Of a DNA stretch of 7,863 bases, positions 1 through 6,166 are shown in pieces; within the stretch, counting starts at the first letter, position 1, and every line of letters begins with the position of its first letter. Both the position numbers and the translations under genes were made by a program. The DNA lies in the NCBI GenBank assembly GCA_031431035.1, contig JANPCR010000322.1, positions 1 to 7,863 of the forward strand, written 5' to 3'. The stretch comes from JANYCG01 sp031431035 (lineage in GTDB: Bacteria; Pseudomonadota; Gammaproteobacteria; Burkholderiales; Burkholderiaceae_C). The notes under the pieces are model-generated. The model did no database searches, was not told the DNA's origin, and saw nothing but the letters and a program-made list of their open reading frames with translations.

Positions 1-38
1 TAAAACGGCCTGACGCTAGAAAATATAGCATCAGGCCG
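1..38 (-). terminator. Rho-independent terminator after tRNA-Ser
   Basis: Read on the minus strand, positions 38-26 and 18-6 form a 13-bp stem (12 Watson-Crick pairs and one G-U from positions 30 and 14) around a 7-nt loop at 25-19. The run TTTTA follows at 5-1. The hairpin starts 8 nt past the CCA end of the tRNA, so it most likely ends the tRNA transcript and any trpS read-through. On the plus strand the same stem has an A-C mismatch and lacks a T run, so it is directional. Confidence 0.9.
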
Positions 39-43
39 AGTTG

Positions 44-134
<91 letters not shown>

Positions 135-150
135 TATGTCACAGGAGCGA

Positions 151-156
151 ATTGTA
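151..156 (-). promoter_or_regulatory. Possible -10 box for tRNA-Ser
   Basis: The minus strand reads TACAAT at 156-151, one base from the sigma-70 consensus TATAAT. It lies in the 31-nt gap between trpS and the tRNA. Transcription would start near position 144, giving a leader of about 10 nt, which is typical for a tRNA gene. No good -35 hexamer sits 16-18 bp upstream inside the trpS 3' end, so this is a moderate call. The alternative is co-transcription with trpS. Confidence 0.4.
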
Positions 157-165
157 GCAGTCCGA

Positions 166-1473
166 CTATTCGGCGGTTTGCAGTTGCGCCAGCGCCAATT
201 CAAGGTCTTGCAGCGCCACACCATCGGCTAATTTCAGGGTGGCATAGGCTGCCAGCAGGGCTTGGGCGCTGGTGGTTTGCAGTTGCCGCGCCACAAGCCC
301 CGCGTCTTTGGGCGACTCAAAGCCCGCGCTTTGCAGCAGCAGGCGACCTGTGGGCTCCACCAGCTTGATGTAGAACTTGCCATCGGCTTCGCGGTACTGC
401 TTGATGCTAGGACGCGCGGTTTTCACAGCCTTCACGGCGCGGATGGCGTCAGACTGGCCCAAATTGCGCAGGCCCACCGCCCTGCGCAGCTTGGCCGCGA
501 ACGGCGCTGACAGCGCGCGGGCCTTTTGCGCGCCGGCCAGCAAAATGGTTTCGATTTTGCCGGGGTTGTCCATCAAGGCTTGGTAGTGCTCGCGCATGGG
601 AGCCAACTCGCGGTCAACCCGCTCAAACAGCAACTGCTTGGCGTCCGCCCAGCCAATGCCGTCGGCGTACGCCTGGCGCAAGGCGGCCGTTTCAGGCTCG
701 CTGGCAAAGGCCTGGTAAATCTGGAACACAGCCGAACCTTCCACCTCTTTGGGCTGCCCTGGAGCTTTGGAGTCAGTGACGATGCCGCCAATCAGCTTTT
801 TGAGTTCTTGGGCGGAGGCGAACATCGGAATGGTGTTGTCGTAGCTTTTGCTCATTTTGCGACCATCCAGCCCGGGCAAAGTGGCCACCGTTTCCTCAAT
901 CGCCGCTTCGGGCAGAGTGAAGTGGTCGCCGCTTCCATCGTTGTAGCGGTGGTTGAAGCTGCTGGCAATGTCGCGGGCAATTTCAATGTGCTGAACCTGG
1001 TCGCGCCCCACGGGTACTTTGTGGGCATTGAACATCAAGATGTCTGCGCCCATCAGCACCGGGTACATGAACAATCCGGCTGAAATGTCTGCGTCGGTGT
1101 CGGCACCCGACGCTGCGTTTTTGTCCACCTGCGCCTTGTAGGCGTGGGCGCGGTTGAGCACGCCTTTGCCCGTGACGCAGGTCAAAAACCAGGTGAGTTC
1201 GGCAATTTCAGGAATGTCAGATTGGCGGTAAAACGTGACCCGCTCGGGGTTCAGGCCCGCAGCGAGCCAGCTTGCGGCAATCTCCAGCGTCGAGCGTTGA
1301 ATGCGCGCAGGGTCGTCAATTTTGATCAGCGCGTGGTAGTCGGCCAGAAAGTAAAAACTTTCCACTTCATCGCGCTGGCTGGCCTGCACCGATGGGCGGA
1401 TGGAGCCCACGTAGTTGCCCAGGTGCGGCGTGCCGGACGGCGTGATGCCAGTGAGGTAGCGAACGGGTTTCAT
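166..1473 (-). CDS. trpS: Tryptophanyl-tRNA synthetase, long form with C-terminal extension
   Basis: This enzyme charges tRNA-Trp with tryptophan using ATP in the cytoplasm (class I aminoacyl-tRNA synthetase). The 435-aa product begins MKPVRYLTGITPSGTPHLGN. The HIGH-type signature is PHLGN at residues 16-20 and the KMSKS loop is at 206-210. Bacterial TrpRS is usually about 330-340 aa, so roughly 100 residues are extra. Residues about 355-400 contain DGKFYIKLVEP and LLLQSAGFESPKDAG, which resemble the YegP/DUF1508 type of small domain. I chose the ATG at 1473 because the family's conserved N-terminus begins there. The frame stays open back to 1620 but would overlap the upstream gene and add unrelated residues. 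No Shine-Dalgarno sequence is visible before this ATG. A 100-nt gap separates it from the site-2 protease gene upstream, so the two may be co-transcribed. Confidence 0.96.
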   Translation of the reverse strand: MKPVRYLTGITPSGTPHLGNYVGSIRPSVQASQRDEVESFYFLADYHALIKIDDPARIQRSTLEIAASWLAAGLNPERVTFYRQSDIPEIAELTWFLTCVTGKGVLNRAHAYKAQVDKNAASGADTDADISAGLFMYPVLMGADILMFNAHKVPVGRDQVQHIEIARDIASSFNHRYNDGSGDHFTLPEAAIEETVATLPGLDGRKMSKSYDNTIPMFASAQELKKLIGGIVTDSKAPGQPKEVEGSAVFQIYQAFASEPETAALRQAYADGIGWADAKQLLFERVDRELAPMREHYQALMDNPGKIETILLAGAQKARALSAPFAAKLRRAVGLRNLGQSDAIRAVKAVKTARPSIKQYREADGKFYIKLVEPTGRLLLQSAGFESPKDAGLVARQLQTTSAQALLAAYATLKLADGVALQDLELALAQLQTAE

Positions 1474-1573
1474 GAATTTAAAATTGCCAGTGACGATAAC
1501 AATTGGGATTCCGATTGCAAAGAGTGAAGGCGAAAACTTGAACGGAGCGCGAAAAACGAGTCGACCAGCGCGT

Positions 1574-2242
1574 TCAGTTGAGTAGCCACGCAAACGGCGT
1601 GAGCACCACATCGAGCGCACCGAAGGTCAGGCCCATCAGCGGGCGCATCCACAGGCTGTTGACCACACCTGACACGACTAGCGCCATGACGATGAAAAAG
1701 CCCCAGGGCTCAATGCGTGACACCAGTTCAGCCTGTTTGTAGGGCAACAAACCCACCAAAATGCGGCCACCGTCCAGGGGCGGCAGCGGAAACAGGTTGA
1801 ACACAAACATCACCACGTTGACCAGCATGCCGCCCTGGCACATTTTGATGAAAAACGGCTCGGTCAGGCCCATGCCCGTGAGCATATACAACAAAATGCC
1901 CCACATCAGCGCCTGCGCCAAGTTGGCCCCGGGCCCGGCCAGCGCCACCCAGATCATGTCGCGTTTGGGGTTGCGCAGGTTGCCAAAACGCACGGGAACC
2001 GGCTTGGCGTAGCCGAACAAAAACGCGCCCGACGTCGCAAAGTACAGCATCAGGGGCATCAAAATAGTGCCAATGGGGTCAATGTGTTTGAGCGGGTTTA
2101 ACGTGATGCGCCCCAGCATGTAAGCCGTGTCGTCACCAAAATGGCGTGCCGCGTAGCCGTGCGCGGCCTCGTGCACGGTGATGGCAAAGAGCACGGGTAG
2201 CGCGTAGATGAGAACGGTTTGGATGAGGTTGGCTATGTCCAT
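1574..2242 (-). CDS. Site-2 protease family (M50) membrane metalloprotease
   Basis: This is a 222-aa integral membrane protein of the peptidase M50 / S2P type, which cleaves substrates within the membrane by a zinc mechanism. The zinc site is visible: HEAAH at residues 24-28 lies in the first hydrophobic segment, and NLFPLPPLDGG at 149-159 supplies the conserved Asn and the third ligand Asp157. Hydrophobic segments occur near residues 7-23, 58-78, 96-121, 137-153, 180-195 and 203-220. The length fits the short bacterial subfamily without a PDZ domain. The start MDIANLIQTV matches the usual N-terminus, although CCCCCC rather than a Shine-Dalgarno lies just upstream. It precedes trpS on the same strand by 100 nt, an arrangement I recall from other Burkholderiales. 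The natural substrate is unknown; RseP-like anti-sigma cleavage should not be assumed. Confidence 0.93.
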   Translation of the reverse strand: MDIANLIQTVLIYALPVLFAITVHEAAHGYAARHFGDDTAYMLGRITLNPLKHIDPIGTILMPLMLYFATSGAFLFGYAKPVPVRFGNLRNPKRDMIWVALAGPGANLAQALMWGILLYMLTGMGLTEPFFIKMCQGGMLVNVVMFVFNLFPLPPLDGGRILVGLLPYKQAELVSRIEPWGFFIVMALVVSGVVNSLWMRPLMGLTFGALDVVLTPFAWLLN

Positions 2243-2385
2243 GGGGGGATTGTCTCAGAGTGAGGATGGGGTTTGGGTTGGACCTTGCTTTTCCGGGATC
2301 GCGAGGGGATTGCTGTGTTTGATTTGGTTTGCTGATGGGTTTTGGGGTTGGGCTTGCCAGCGGGGATTGCCGGGTCTCGCCCCGG

Positions 2386-2610
2386 CGGGCGACTCACTTG
2401 TCTTTTGCTTCGCCAAAAGAAAGTAAGCAAAGAAAAGGCGACCCGACAGCCTGGGTCCCTGCGCTGCGCTACGGGCAACTTGCGGTGCTCAAAACTGCCG
2501 GGGTCTTGCTCAAACTCGCTGCGCTCAGACAGTCGCAAGCCCTGATCCAGCAGTTTTTGCGCTCCTCAGCCCAGTCTGAACGGGGGGTGACCGGGGGACG
2601 GGGGCAGAAC
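2386..2610 (+). repeat. Probable dispersed intergenic repeat (shadow-ORF type)
   Basis: The block opens with CTTTTGCTTCGCCAAAAG, which contains a 7-bp stem (TCTTTTG at 2401-2407, CAAAAGA at 2414-2420) and a 6-nt loop. It continues AAGTAAGCAAAGAAAAGGCG into a CTGCGCTGCG and CTCGCTGCGCTC rich stretch. From memory, very similar sequence occurs in many copies between genes in betaproteobacteria and other proteobacteria, where its frames are often mis-annotated as hypothetical proteins containing KESKQRKGDP-like strings. Several overlapping frames are open here, which fits a GC-biased non-coding element better than a gene. The end points are approximate. Confidence 0.55.
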
Positions 2611-2620
2611 TTCCGGGGGG
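2582..2620 (+). other. Four clustered G runs (possible G-quadruplex)
   Basis: Runs of 6, 5, 5 and 6 G lie at 2582-2587, 2593-2597, 2600-2604 and 2615-2620, separated by 5, 2 and 10 nt. The last gap exceeds the strict 7-nt loop rule, so a quadruplex is possible but not certain. The cluster bridges the repeat-like block and the CCGG tandem array. Confidence 0.35.
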
Positions 2621-2627
2621 CTAGCTG

Positions 2628-2667
2628 CCGGGTATCCGGGTATCCGGACGACCGGACAACCGGTTTT
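2628..2667. repeat. Five-unit CCGGNNNN tandem array
   Basis: CCGG recurs exactly every 8 bp at 2628, 2636, 2644, 2652 and 2660. The first two units are identical (CCGGGTAT); the next three are CCGGACGA, CCGGACAA and CCGGTTTT. This is a degenerate 8-bp tandem repeat in which the palindromic core is strictly kept and the other half varies. It lies 124 bp upstream of the GNAT start codon. Confidence 0.8.
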
Positions 2668-2790
2668 CGTAGCGCGCGGCCATCCGTCGGTTGATCCAGA
2701 ACGGGCGGGCGGATGGGGGCAAACCCTCACAATGCGACAATCCGGCCTCGAAATTCGATTCCTCATTGACCACAAGGCGCATCTTTCTTC

Positions 2791-3318
2791 ATGTCCAGCA
2801 ATCTCAATATTCAAGTCCGCCCTGCGGTTATGGCCGATGCCAAGACCATTGCGGAAATTCATGTCAGCACTTGGCAAACGGCCTATGCGGGGCTGGTGCC
2901 CGATGACCATTTAAAAGGGCTTTCGGTCGAACAAAAAACCGCGCATTGGGCGGATGCCATCAAATTTGGCGAGCCTCAGGTGGTGGTGGCGCTGGACGGC
3001 AACGCGATTGTGGGTTTTGCGGGCTACGACCGCACGCGCGACCCCAAAACCAAGCCGACGACGGGGGAGATTTGGGCGATTTATGTGGCCTCAGATTATT
3101 GGGGCGAGGGCGCGGGTCTAGCGCTGTGGGACGCTTGCCGCGAAGGGCTGCTGGAAGAAGGTTGCCTGGAAGTCACGCTGTGGTCGTTCTTGCGCAACGA
3201 ACGCGCCATGCGGTTTTATGACTTGGCGGGTTTCAAACGCGAAATGAACACGGCCAAAACAGTGCAATTGGGCAGTGGCAAGGTTGAAGAGGTGCGGTTG
3301 AAACGCTCGCTGGATTGA
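2791..3318 (+). CDS. GNAT family N-acetyltransferase
   Basis: The 175-aa product has the GNAT fold and should move an acetyl group from acetyl-CoA to an unknown amine. Residues 7-35 give the N-terminal strand and helices (IQVRPAVMADAKTIAEIH). Motif A spans about 94-120: EIWAIYVASDYWGEGAGLAL, with the pyrophosphate-binding loop at 104-109. The common Arg of the (R/Q)xxGxG/A loop appears to be replaced here. Motif B is NERAMRFYDLAGF at 136-148, and a C-terminal beta strand ends at VRLKRSLD. The start ATG at 2791 gives a standard family length; only a weak AAGG at 2774-2777 lies upstream. It is a single-gene unit ended by the palindromic terminator at 3345-3372. The sequence does not tell the substrate; RimI-like protein acetylation or small-molecule detoxification are both possible. 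Confidence 0.9.
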   Translation: MSSNLNIQVRPAVMADAKTIAEIHVSTWQTAYAGLVPDDHLKGLSVEQKTAHWADAIKFGEPQVVVALDGNAIVGFAGYDRTRDPKTKPTTGEIWAIYVASDYWGEGAGLALWDACREGLLEEGCLEVTLWSFLRNERAMRFYDLAGFKREMNTAKTVQLGSGKVEEVRLKRSLD

Positions 3319-3334
3319 AACTGGCCTTTTTTAA

Positions 3335-3381
3335 GCCAAAAAGCAAAAAAAGAACCTGCAGGTTCTTTTTTTCGTTTTGGC
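3335..3381. terminator. Bidirectional rho-independent terminator
   Basis: The core 3345-3372 is a perfect 28-nt palindrome: seven A, GAACCTG/CAGGTTC, seven T. It therefore gives a stem followed by a T run on both strands. An imperfect outer stem GCCAAAA (3335-3341) with TTTTGGC (3375-3381) can extend it. It lies 26 nt past the GNAT stop and about 230 nt past the stop of the convergent SRPBCC gene, so it can serve both. Confidence 0.92.
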
Positions 3382-3398
3382 AGGCAAATTTGCCAAAA
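3375..3398. repeat. Inverted repeat competing with the terminator
   Basis: TTTTGGCA (3375-3382) and TGCCAAAA (3391-3398) are perfect 8-nt inverted arms around GGCAAATT. The left arm is the same sequence that can pair with GCCAAAA at 3335-3341 in the terminator's outer stem, so the two pairings exclude each other. A further TTGGC at 3410-3414 can pair with GCCAA at 3392-3396. On the minus strand this hairpin is followed by more stem sequence, not a plain T run. Confidence 0.55.
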
Positions 3399-3400
3399 TA

Positions 3401-3463
3401 TCAATCAAATTGGCCTCTAGCTCTCGAATAATATAGATAGTTTGCTATATATTTAGTAGCAAA
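3401..3463. repeat. Probable dispersed repeat with TTTGCTA/TAGCAAA arms
   Basis: Perfect 7-nt inverted arms TTTGCTA (3441-3447) and TAGCAAA (3457-3463) enclose a 9-nt AT loop. Just before lies AATTGGCCTCTAGCTCT (3408 onward). From memory, many Comamonadaceae genomes carry intergenic copies of an element with the shape 'GGCCTCTAGCGCTT ... TAGCTAT ... ATAGCA'; this would be a decayed copy. The match is recalled, not computed. Confidence 0.4.
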
Positions 3464-3533
3464 GTTTGAGTAACATTTGAGCAAATTTCGAGTAAATTTC
3501 GAGCAACTTTCAAGAAGCCTTCGATCGTCTTTC
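3441..3533. repeat. T-tracts phased at about 11 bp (candidate curved DNA)
   Basis: TTT (or near-TTT) tracts start at 3441, 3452, 3465, 3476, 3486, 3497, 3508, 3519/3520 and 3530, so steps are 11, 13, 11, 10, 11, 11, about 11-12 and 10-11 bp. Within this, 3465-3510 is a degenerate tandem repeat with units like TTTGAGTAACA and TTTCGAGTAAA, including an exact copy pair AAATTTCGAG at 3483 and 3494. Short A/T tracts in phase with the helix are known to bend DNA. The array lies downstream of both convergent genes, so it is not an obvious promoter element. Confidence 0.6.
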
Positions 3534-3599
3534 AATCGCCTCCAACAGCCTGCGCCCTCATATCTGCGCATTCAAGTCCGCGCCTTGACCTCTGCACGT

Positions 3600-4070
3600 T
3601 CAAACTTCGCCGCCAAATTTCTTGATCAGGTTGGCAATGTACTGGTCGGTCATTTTTTCAAATTCGCTTTCCACCACAGGCACCACTACCATTTTCATCA
3701 AGCCGGGCAGGGGAATGGCCAGGTCGCCGTTGATTTTCAGCGTCAATCCGGTTGACTTTTTGTTGTCTTTGATCACCCAGCTGCCCGACACCAGGGCGTT
3801 GCCAACGCCTTTGACTGGCGTCCAGACGACGCTGCCTTTGGCTTTGTTCGACTCGTATTTGGACGCGTAAATAGTTTGCAGGGCGATGGACGCGACGCCG
3901 ATTTTCTCCATCTCCCAGCGGTACACGCCGTCTTTCATGTCCACCAGTTTGTCGACTTTCGGGAAGAAGCTGGCGGATTCGGGCACGTTGGACAGCACGG
4001 CAAAGACGTCGGCAAATTTGGCCTTGACTTCGAGTTCGTAGCCGAGATCGATGGTGACATTGACGGTCAT
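3600..4070 (-). CDS. SRPBCC-fold protein (polyketide cyclase/START-like)
   Basis: The 156-aa product resembles SRPBCC superfamily proteins, whose helix-grip fold binds hydrophobic ligands in a deep cavity. The pattern is visible: an opening strand (residues 5-16, VTIDLGYELEVK), a helix-loop AKFADVFAVLSNVPESASFFP (17-37) typical of the family, a run of beta strands to about 120, and a long C-terminal helix (about 131-151) ending KKFGGEV. It has no signal peptide or membrane segment, so it is probably cytoplasmic. The start is well supported: AGAGGAG at 4083-4077 lies 6 nt before the ATG, the best Shine-Dalgarno in the window. It follows panE on the same strand after a 121-nt gap (4071-4191) with no convincing terminator or promoter. 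The ligand and role are unknown. Confidence 0.8.
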   Translation of the reverse strand: MTVNVTIDLGYELEVKAKFADVFAVLSNVPESASFFPKVDKLVDMKDGVYRWEMEKIGVASIALQTIYASKYESNKAKGSVVWTPVKGVGNALVSGSWVIKDNKKSTGLTLKINGDLAIPLPGLMKMVVVPVVESEFEKMTDQYIANLIKKFGGEV

Positions 4071-4191
4071 GAAATGCTCCTCTGGGTTGAAATGTTTGCC
4101 TGTTGAGTTTACAAAGGTTGACCCGTTTCAGGCCACTGAGCGGGCGGTTTTTGGCACAACCTCGGGTTTGTCCCTGATTGGCGGCCAGTGG

Positions 4192-5256
4192 CTATTCAAA
4201 AATCGCTTGGCGCATGGCGTCCCCGCTCATGCCTGATTGGCTGGGCATCAAACCCGGCGCAGCGCCGCTTTGGGTGCGTTCAGTCATCAACTGCGCCATG
4301 CGCTGGTTGAAGGGGGCGCTTGCGCCATGCGCCTGTGCAAGCCGCACCACCGCGCCGCACAGATCGTCAATTTCGGTGGTGCGGCCCTGGTTCAGGTCGT
4401 CCCACATGGACGAGCGCGCGGTCGCGTCCATGCGCAGCATGCGGGCGGCCAGCCGCGTGAACAGCCAGTTGGGCAGGCGCAGCAAATGGGGCATAACCCT
4501 CGGCGATACGGCCGCTACTTTGGCAGGCTGGATGTGGGCTGCGGCCATAACGCCCAAGGCCTCGGTTTGCAAACCTGCCAATACAAAACGGTACTCGCGG
4601 TCGTGCAATTGGGCGTGAAGTGGCAGGTTGGACAAGGCGTTGACGGGGTTGTTCAGGTTCAGCAGCAGCTTGCCCCATTGCACGGCGCGTATGTTGTCTA
4701 CCAGCTCGGTGGCCAGACCCGCCGCGTTGAACAGCGGCGCAAACTCGGCGCTGGCAGGGCTGTTTTCAATTTGCAAAAACCCCATGCTGGCGCGGTGCGC
4801 ATGGTGGGCCGCTGGCATCACTACGTTATAGGGCACCATGCCCGCCAGGGCTTTCATTTGCGGGGCATTGGCCTGGATGCGGGCAACGTTGTCCACCCCG
4901 TTTTGCAGCGACACGATGGACGTGCCCGGCTTGCACACCTGCGCCACCGTTTGCGCTGCGGCCAGCGTGGCACCGCCTTTGACGCACAGCAAAACGATGC
5001 TGGGCTTGTCGTCAGGCACGATGTGTTTGAGCGAAGCTGCTAAATGAAGCTGGGTCGCCGCAATGTGGCCTTTGAAGCCATCCAAATCCGTCACAGTCAA
5101 GCCGTTTTGCGCAAGCGCCTCCAGCACCCGTGGCCGCCCGACAAAGGTCACCTGCTGCCCCGACAGCGCAAGCCGTCCGCCCACGTAGCAGCCAATGGCA
5201 CCAGCGCCCAGAACGATGAAATTCTGGGCTCGACTTGCGCCGCTCTGGGCGCTCAT
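4192..5256 (-). CDS. panE: 2-dehydropantoate 2-reductase (ketopantoate reductase)
   Basis: This family reduces 2-dehydropantoate to pantoate with NADPH, a step towards pantothenate and coenzyme A. The Rossmann motif is VLGAGAIGCYVGG, with GxGxxG at residues 17-22. Expected active-site positions are present: CVKGG with Lys93, SLQNG with Asn119, WGKLLLNLNNPVNAL with the catalytic-type Lys196, and RTTEID with Glu295. At 354 aa it is longer than E. coli PanE (about 300); the excess is in an N-terminal leader of about 12 residues and a tail after about residue 328 rich in Gly, Ser and Met. The start ATG at 5256 overlaps the nudC stop by four bases (ATGA), suggesting translational coupling. Many genomes carry several PanE-like paralogues with other 2-keto acid substrates, so the exact substrate is less sure than the family. 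Confidence 0.88.
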   Translation of the reverse strand: MSAQSGASRAQNFIVLGAGAIGCYVGGRLALSGQQVTFVGRPRVLEALAQNGLTVTDLDGFKGHIAATQLHLAASLKHIVPDDKPSIVLLCVKGGATLAAAQTVAQVCKPGTSIVSLQNGVDNVARIQANAPQMKALAGMVPYNVVMPAAHHAHRASMGFLQIENSPASAEFAPLFNAAGLATELVDNIRAVQWGKLLLNLNNPVNALSNLPLHAQLHDREYRFVLAGLQTEALGVMAAAHIQPAKVAAVSPRVMPHLLRLPNWLFTRLAARMLRMDATARSSMWDDLNQGRTTEIDDLCGAVVRLAQAHGASAPFNQRMAQLMTERTQSGAAPGLMPSQSGMSGDAMRQAIFE

Positions 5257-6092
5257 GGCGCTCTTGGCGGCAAATGCGCGCGAATCAGGTCGCTGGCGAT
5301 CGAGATGCCGTGCGGGATTGGCGGCAAATCGTCATGCGGGCCAAACCAGCGGGCCTCGGCAATTTCGGTCGCATCGACCACCACATCGCCCTCCACAAAT
5401 TCTGCGGTGTAAGCCATCATGAGCGAATGCGGAAACGGCCACGGTTGGCTGCCAAAGTAGGCAATGTCGCGCACCTTCAAGCCGACTTCTTCAAATACTT
5501 CGCGGTGAATCGCGTCTTCAACCGACTCGCCCGCTTCCAAAAACCCCGCCAGCGCCGTGAAAAACCCGGTGGGCGACGCGCTGTGGCGGGCCAACAAAAT
5601 GGCATCGCCACGTCGAATCAGCACCATCATGGCGGGCGAAATACGCGGGTAGGCCAGGTGCCCGCAAGCGGGACATTTGGCGCAGCGTTCGCCGCTCACC
5701 TGCGCAGTTGCCCCGCCACAGGCACCGCAAAAGCGATGCGTGCGGCTCCATTCCGCAATTTGGAAGGCGCGCCCTGCCACCGACAGTGTGGCCTCGTCCA
5801 TCACGCCAAACAGTGAGCGCAGCTTTTTGAAAACCAAGCCCTGGGCACCCAGATGCGCAGGGCTCCAGCGGTCGTGGGGCGCCCAGGCAGTTTGGCAGTA
5901 TTGATCGCCCAACAAGCCGACGGGGTGGGCGGATTCGGCATGCCAAGCCAAGGGCGCTAAATCCAGCGCTGTGGGTACGGCCAGGGTGGCTGCTTGCACC
6001 AGCAGCGCGTCACCGCTAAATAAAAACGTGACTGGTTCCGCGTGCTGCCGCGGCGTGATCAGCGAGGTGAAGTGAGCGGGGGTTTTAAGCAT
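5253..6092 (-). CDS. nudC: NAD(+)/NADH diphosphatase (Nudix)
   Basis: NudC hydrolyses NADH to NMNH and AMP and removes NAD caps from RNA. With the ATG at 6092 the product is 279 aa. Residues 1-118 form the poorly conserved N-terminal domain. A zinc ribbon follows with CGAC (Cys122, Cys125) and CPAC (Cys140, Cys143); Cys137 is extra. The Nudix box runs from Gly183 to Leu205 (GFLEAGES...HREVFEEVGL) with the metal-binding REVFEE. SQPWPFPHS at 215-223 is the signature that separates NADH diphosphatases from other Nudix enzymes. The frame stays open to a TTG at 6119, which has AAGG just upstream; the ATG has GAGG about 14 nt away. I prefer the ATG, with some doubt. The gene overlaps panE downstream and diverges from dusC with a 74-bp gap. 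Confidence 0.95.
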   Translation of the reverse strand: MLKTPAHFTSLITPRQHAEPVTFLFSGDALLVQAATLAVPTALDLAPLAWHAESAHPVGLLGDQYCQTAWAPHDRWSPAHLGAQGLVFKKLRSLFGVMDEATLSVAGRAFQIAEWSRTHRFCGACGGATAQVSGERCAKCPACGHLAYPRISPAMMVLIRRGDAILLARHSASPTGFFTALAGFLEAGESVEDAIHREVFEEVGLKVRDIAYFGSQPWPFPHSLMMAYTAEFVEGDVVVDATEIAEARWFGPHDDLPPIPHGISIASDLIRAHLPPRAP

Positions 6093-6166
6093 AGGCGCAA
6101 ATGCTACCTCGATAACCAACGGCCTTGGAAGGGGGGAGGGGGTCTGGCCTGCCTCTACACTCGACC

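Larger units (their letters stand above)
2243..2790. other. 548-bp non-coding gap between divergent genes
   Basis: This gap lies between the 5' ends of the site-2 protease gene (left) and the GNAT gene (right), so promoters for both must lie here unless they are internal. About 2263-2385 is G/T-rich with no recognisable element. About 2386-2610 is a repeat-like block, 2582-2620 has clustered G runs and 2628-2667 is a tandem array; each is listed separately. About 2668-2790 holds no clear promoter. All six frames contain short open frames here, but none has a plausible ribosome binding site together with a recognisable protein. Confidence 0.75.

Noticed and set aside
526..1083. 185-codon open frame on the plus strand
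   Set aside because: It lies wholly antisense to trpS, has no recognisable domain and reflects GC-rich third-position bias.
1474..1620. N-terminal extension of trpS by 49 residues to 1620
   Set aside because: It would overlap the site-2 protease gene by 47 bases and add residues unrelated to TrpRS; the conserved N-terminus starts at 1473.
2208..2910. Several open frames of 67-121 codons in the divergent gap
   Set aside because: They overlap on both strands, lack ribosome binding sites and fall on the repeat-like block; I treat them as spurious.
2809..3581. 12-nt match ATTCAAGTCCGC at 2809-2820 and 3570-3581
   Set aside because: It is a short isolated match, one copy being inside the GNAT coding region, and is consistent with chance.
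4132..4192. Inverted repeat GCCACTG/CAGTGGC as a panE terminator
   Set aside because: The arms are only 7 bp with a 47-nt loop and there is no T run.
4237..5043. 268-codon open frame on the plus strand
   Set aside because: It is antisense to panE, whose motifs are intact, and no family is recognised.
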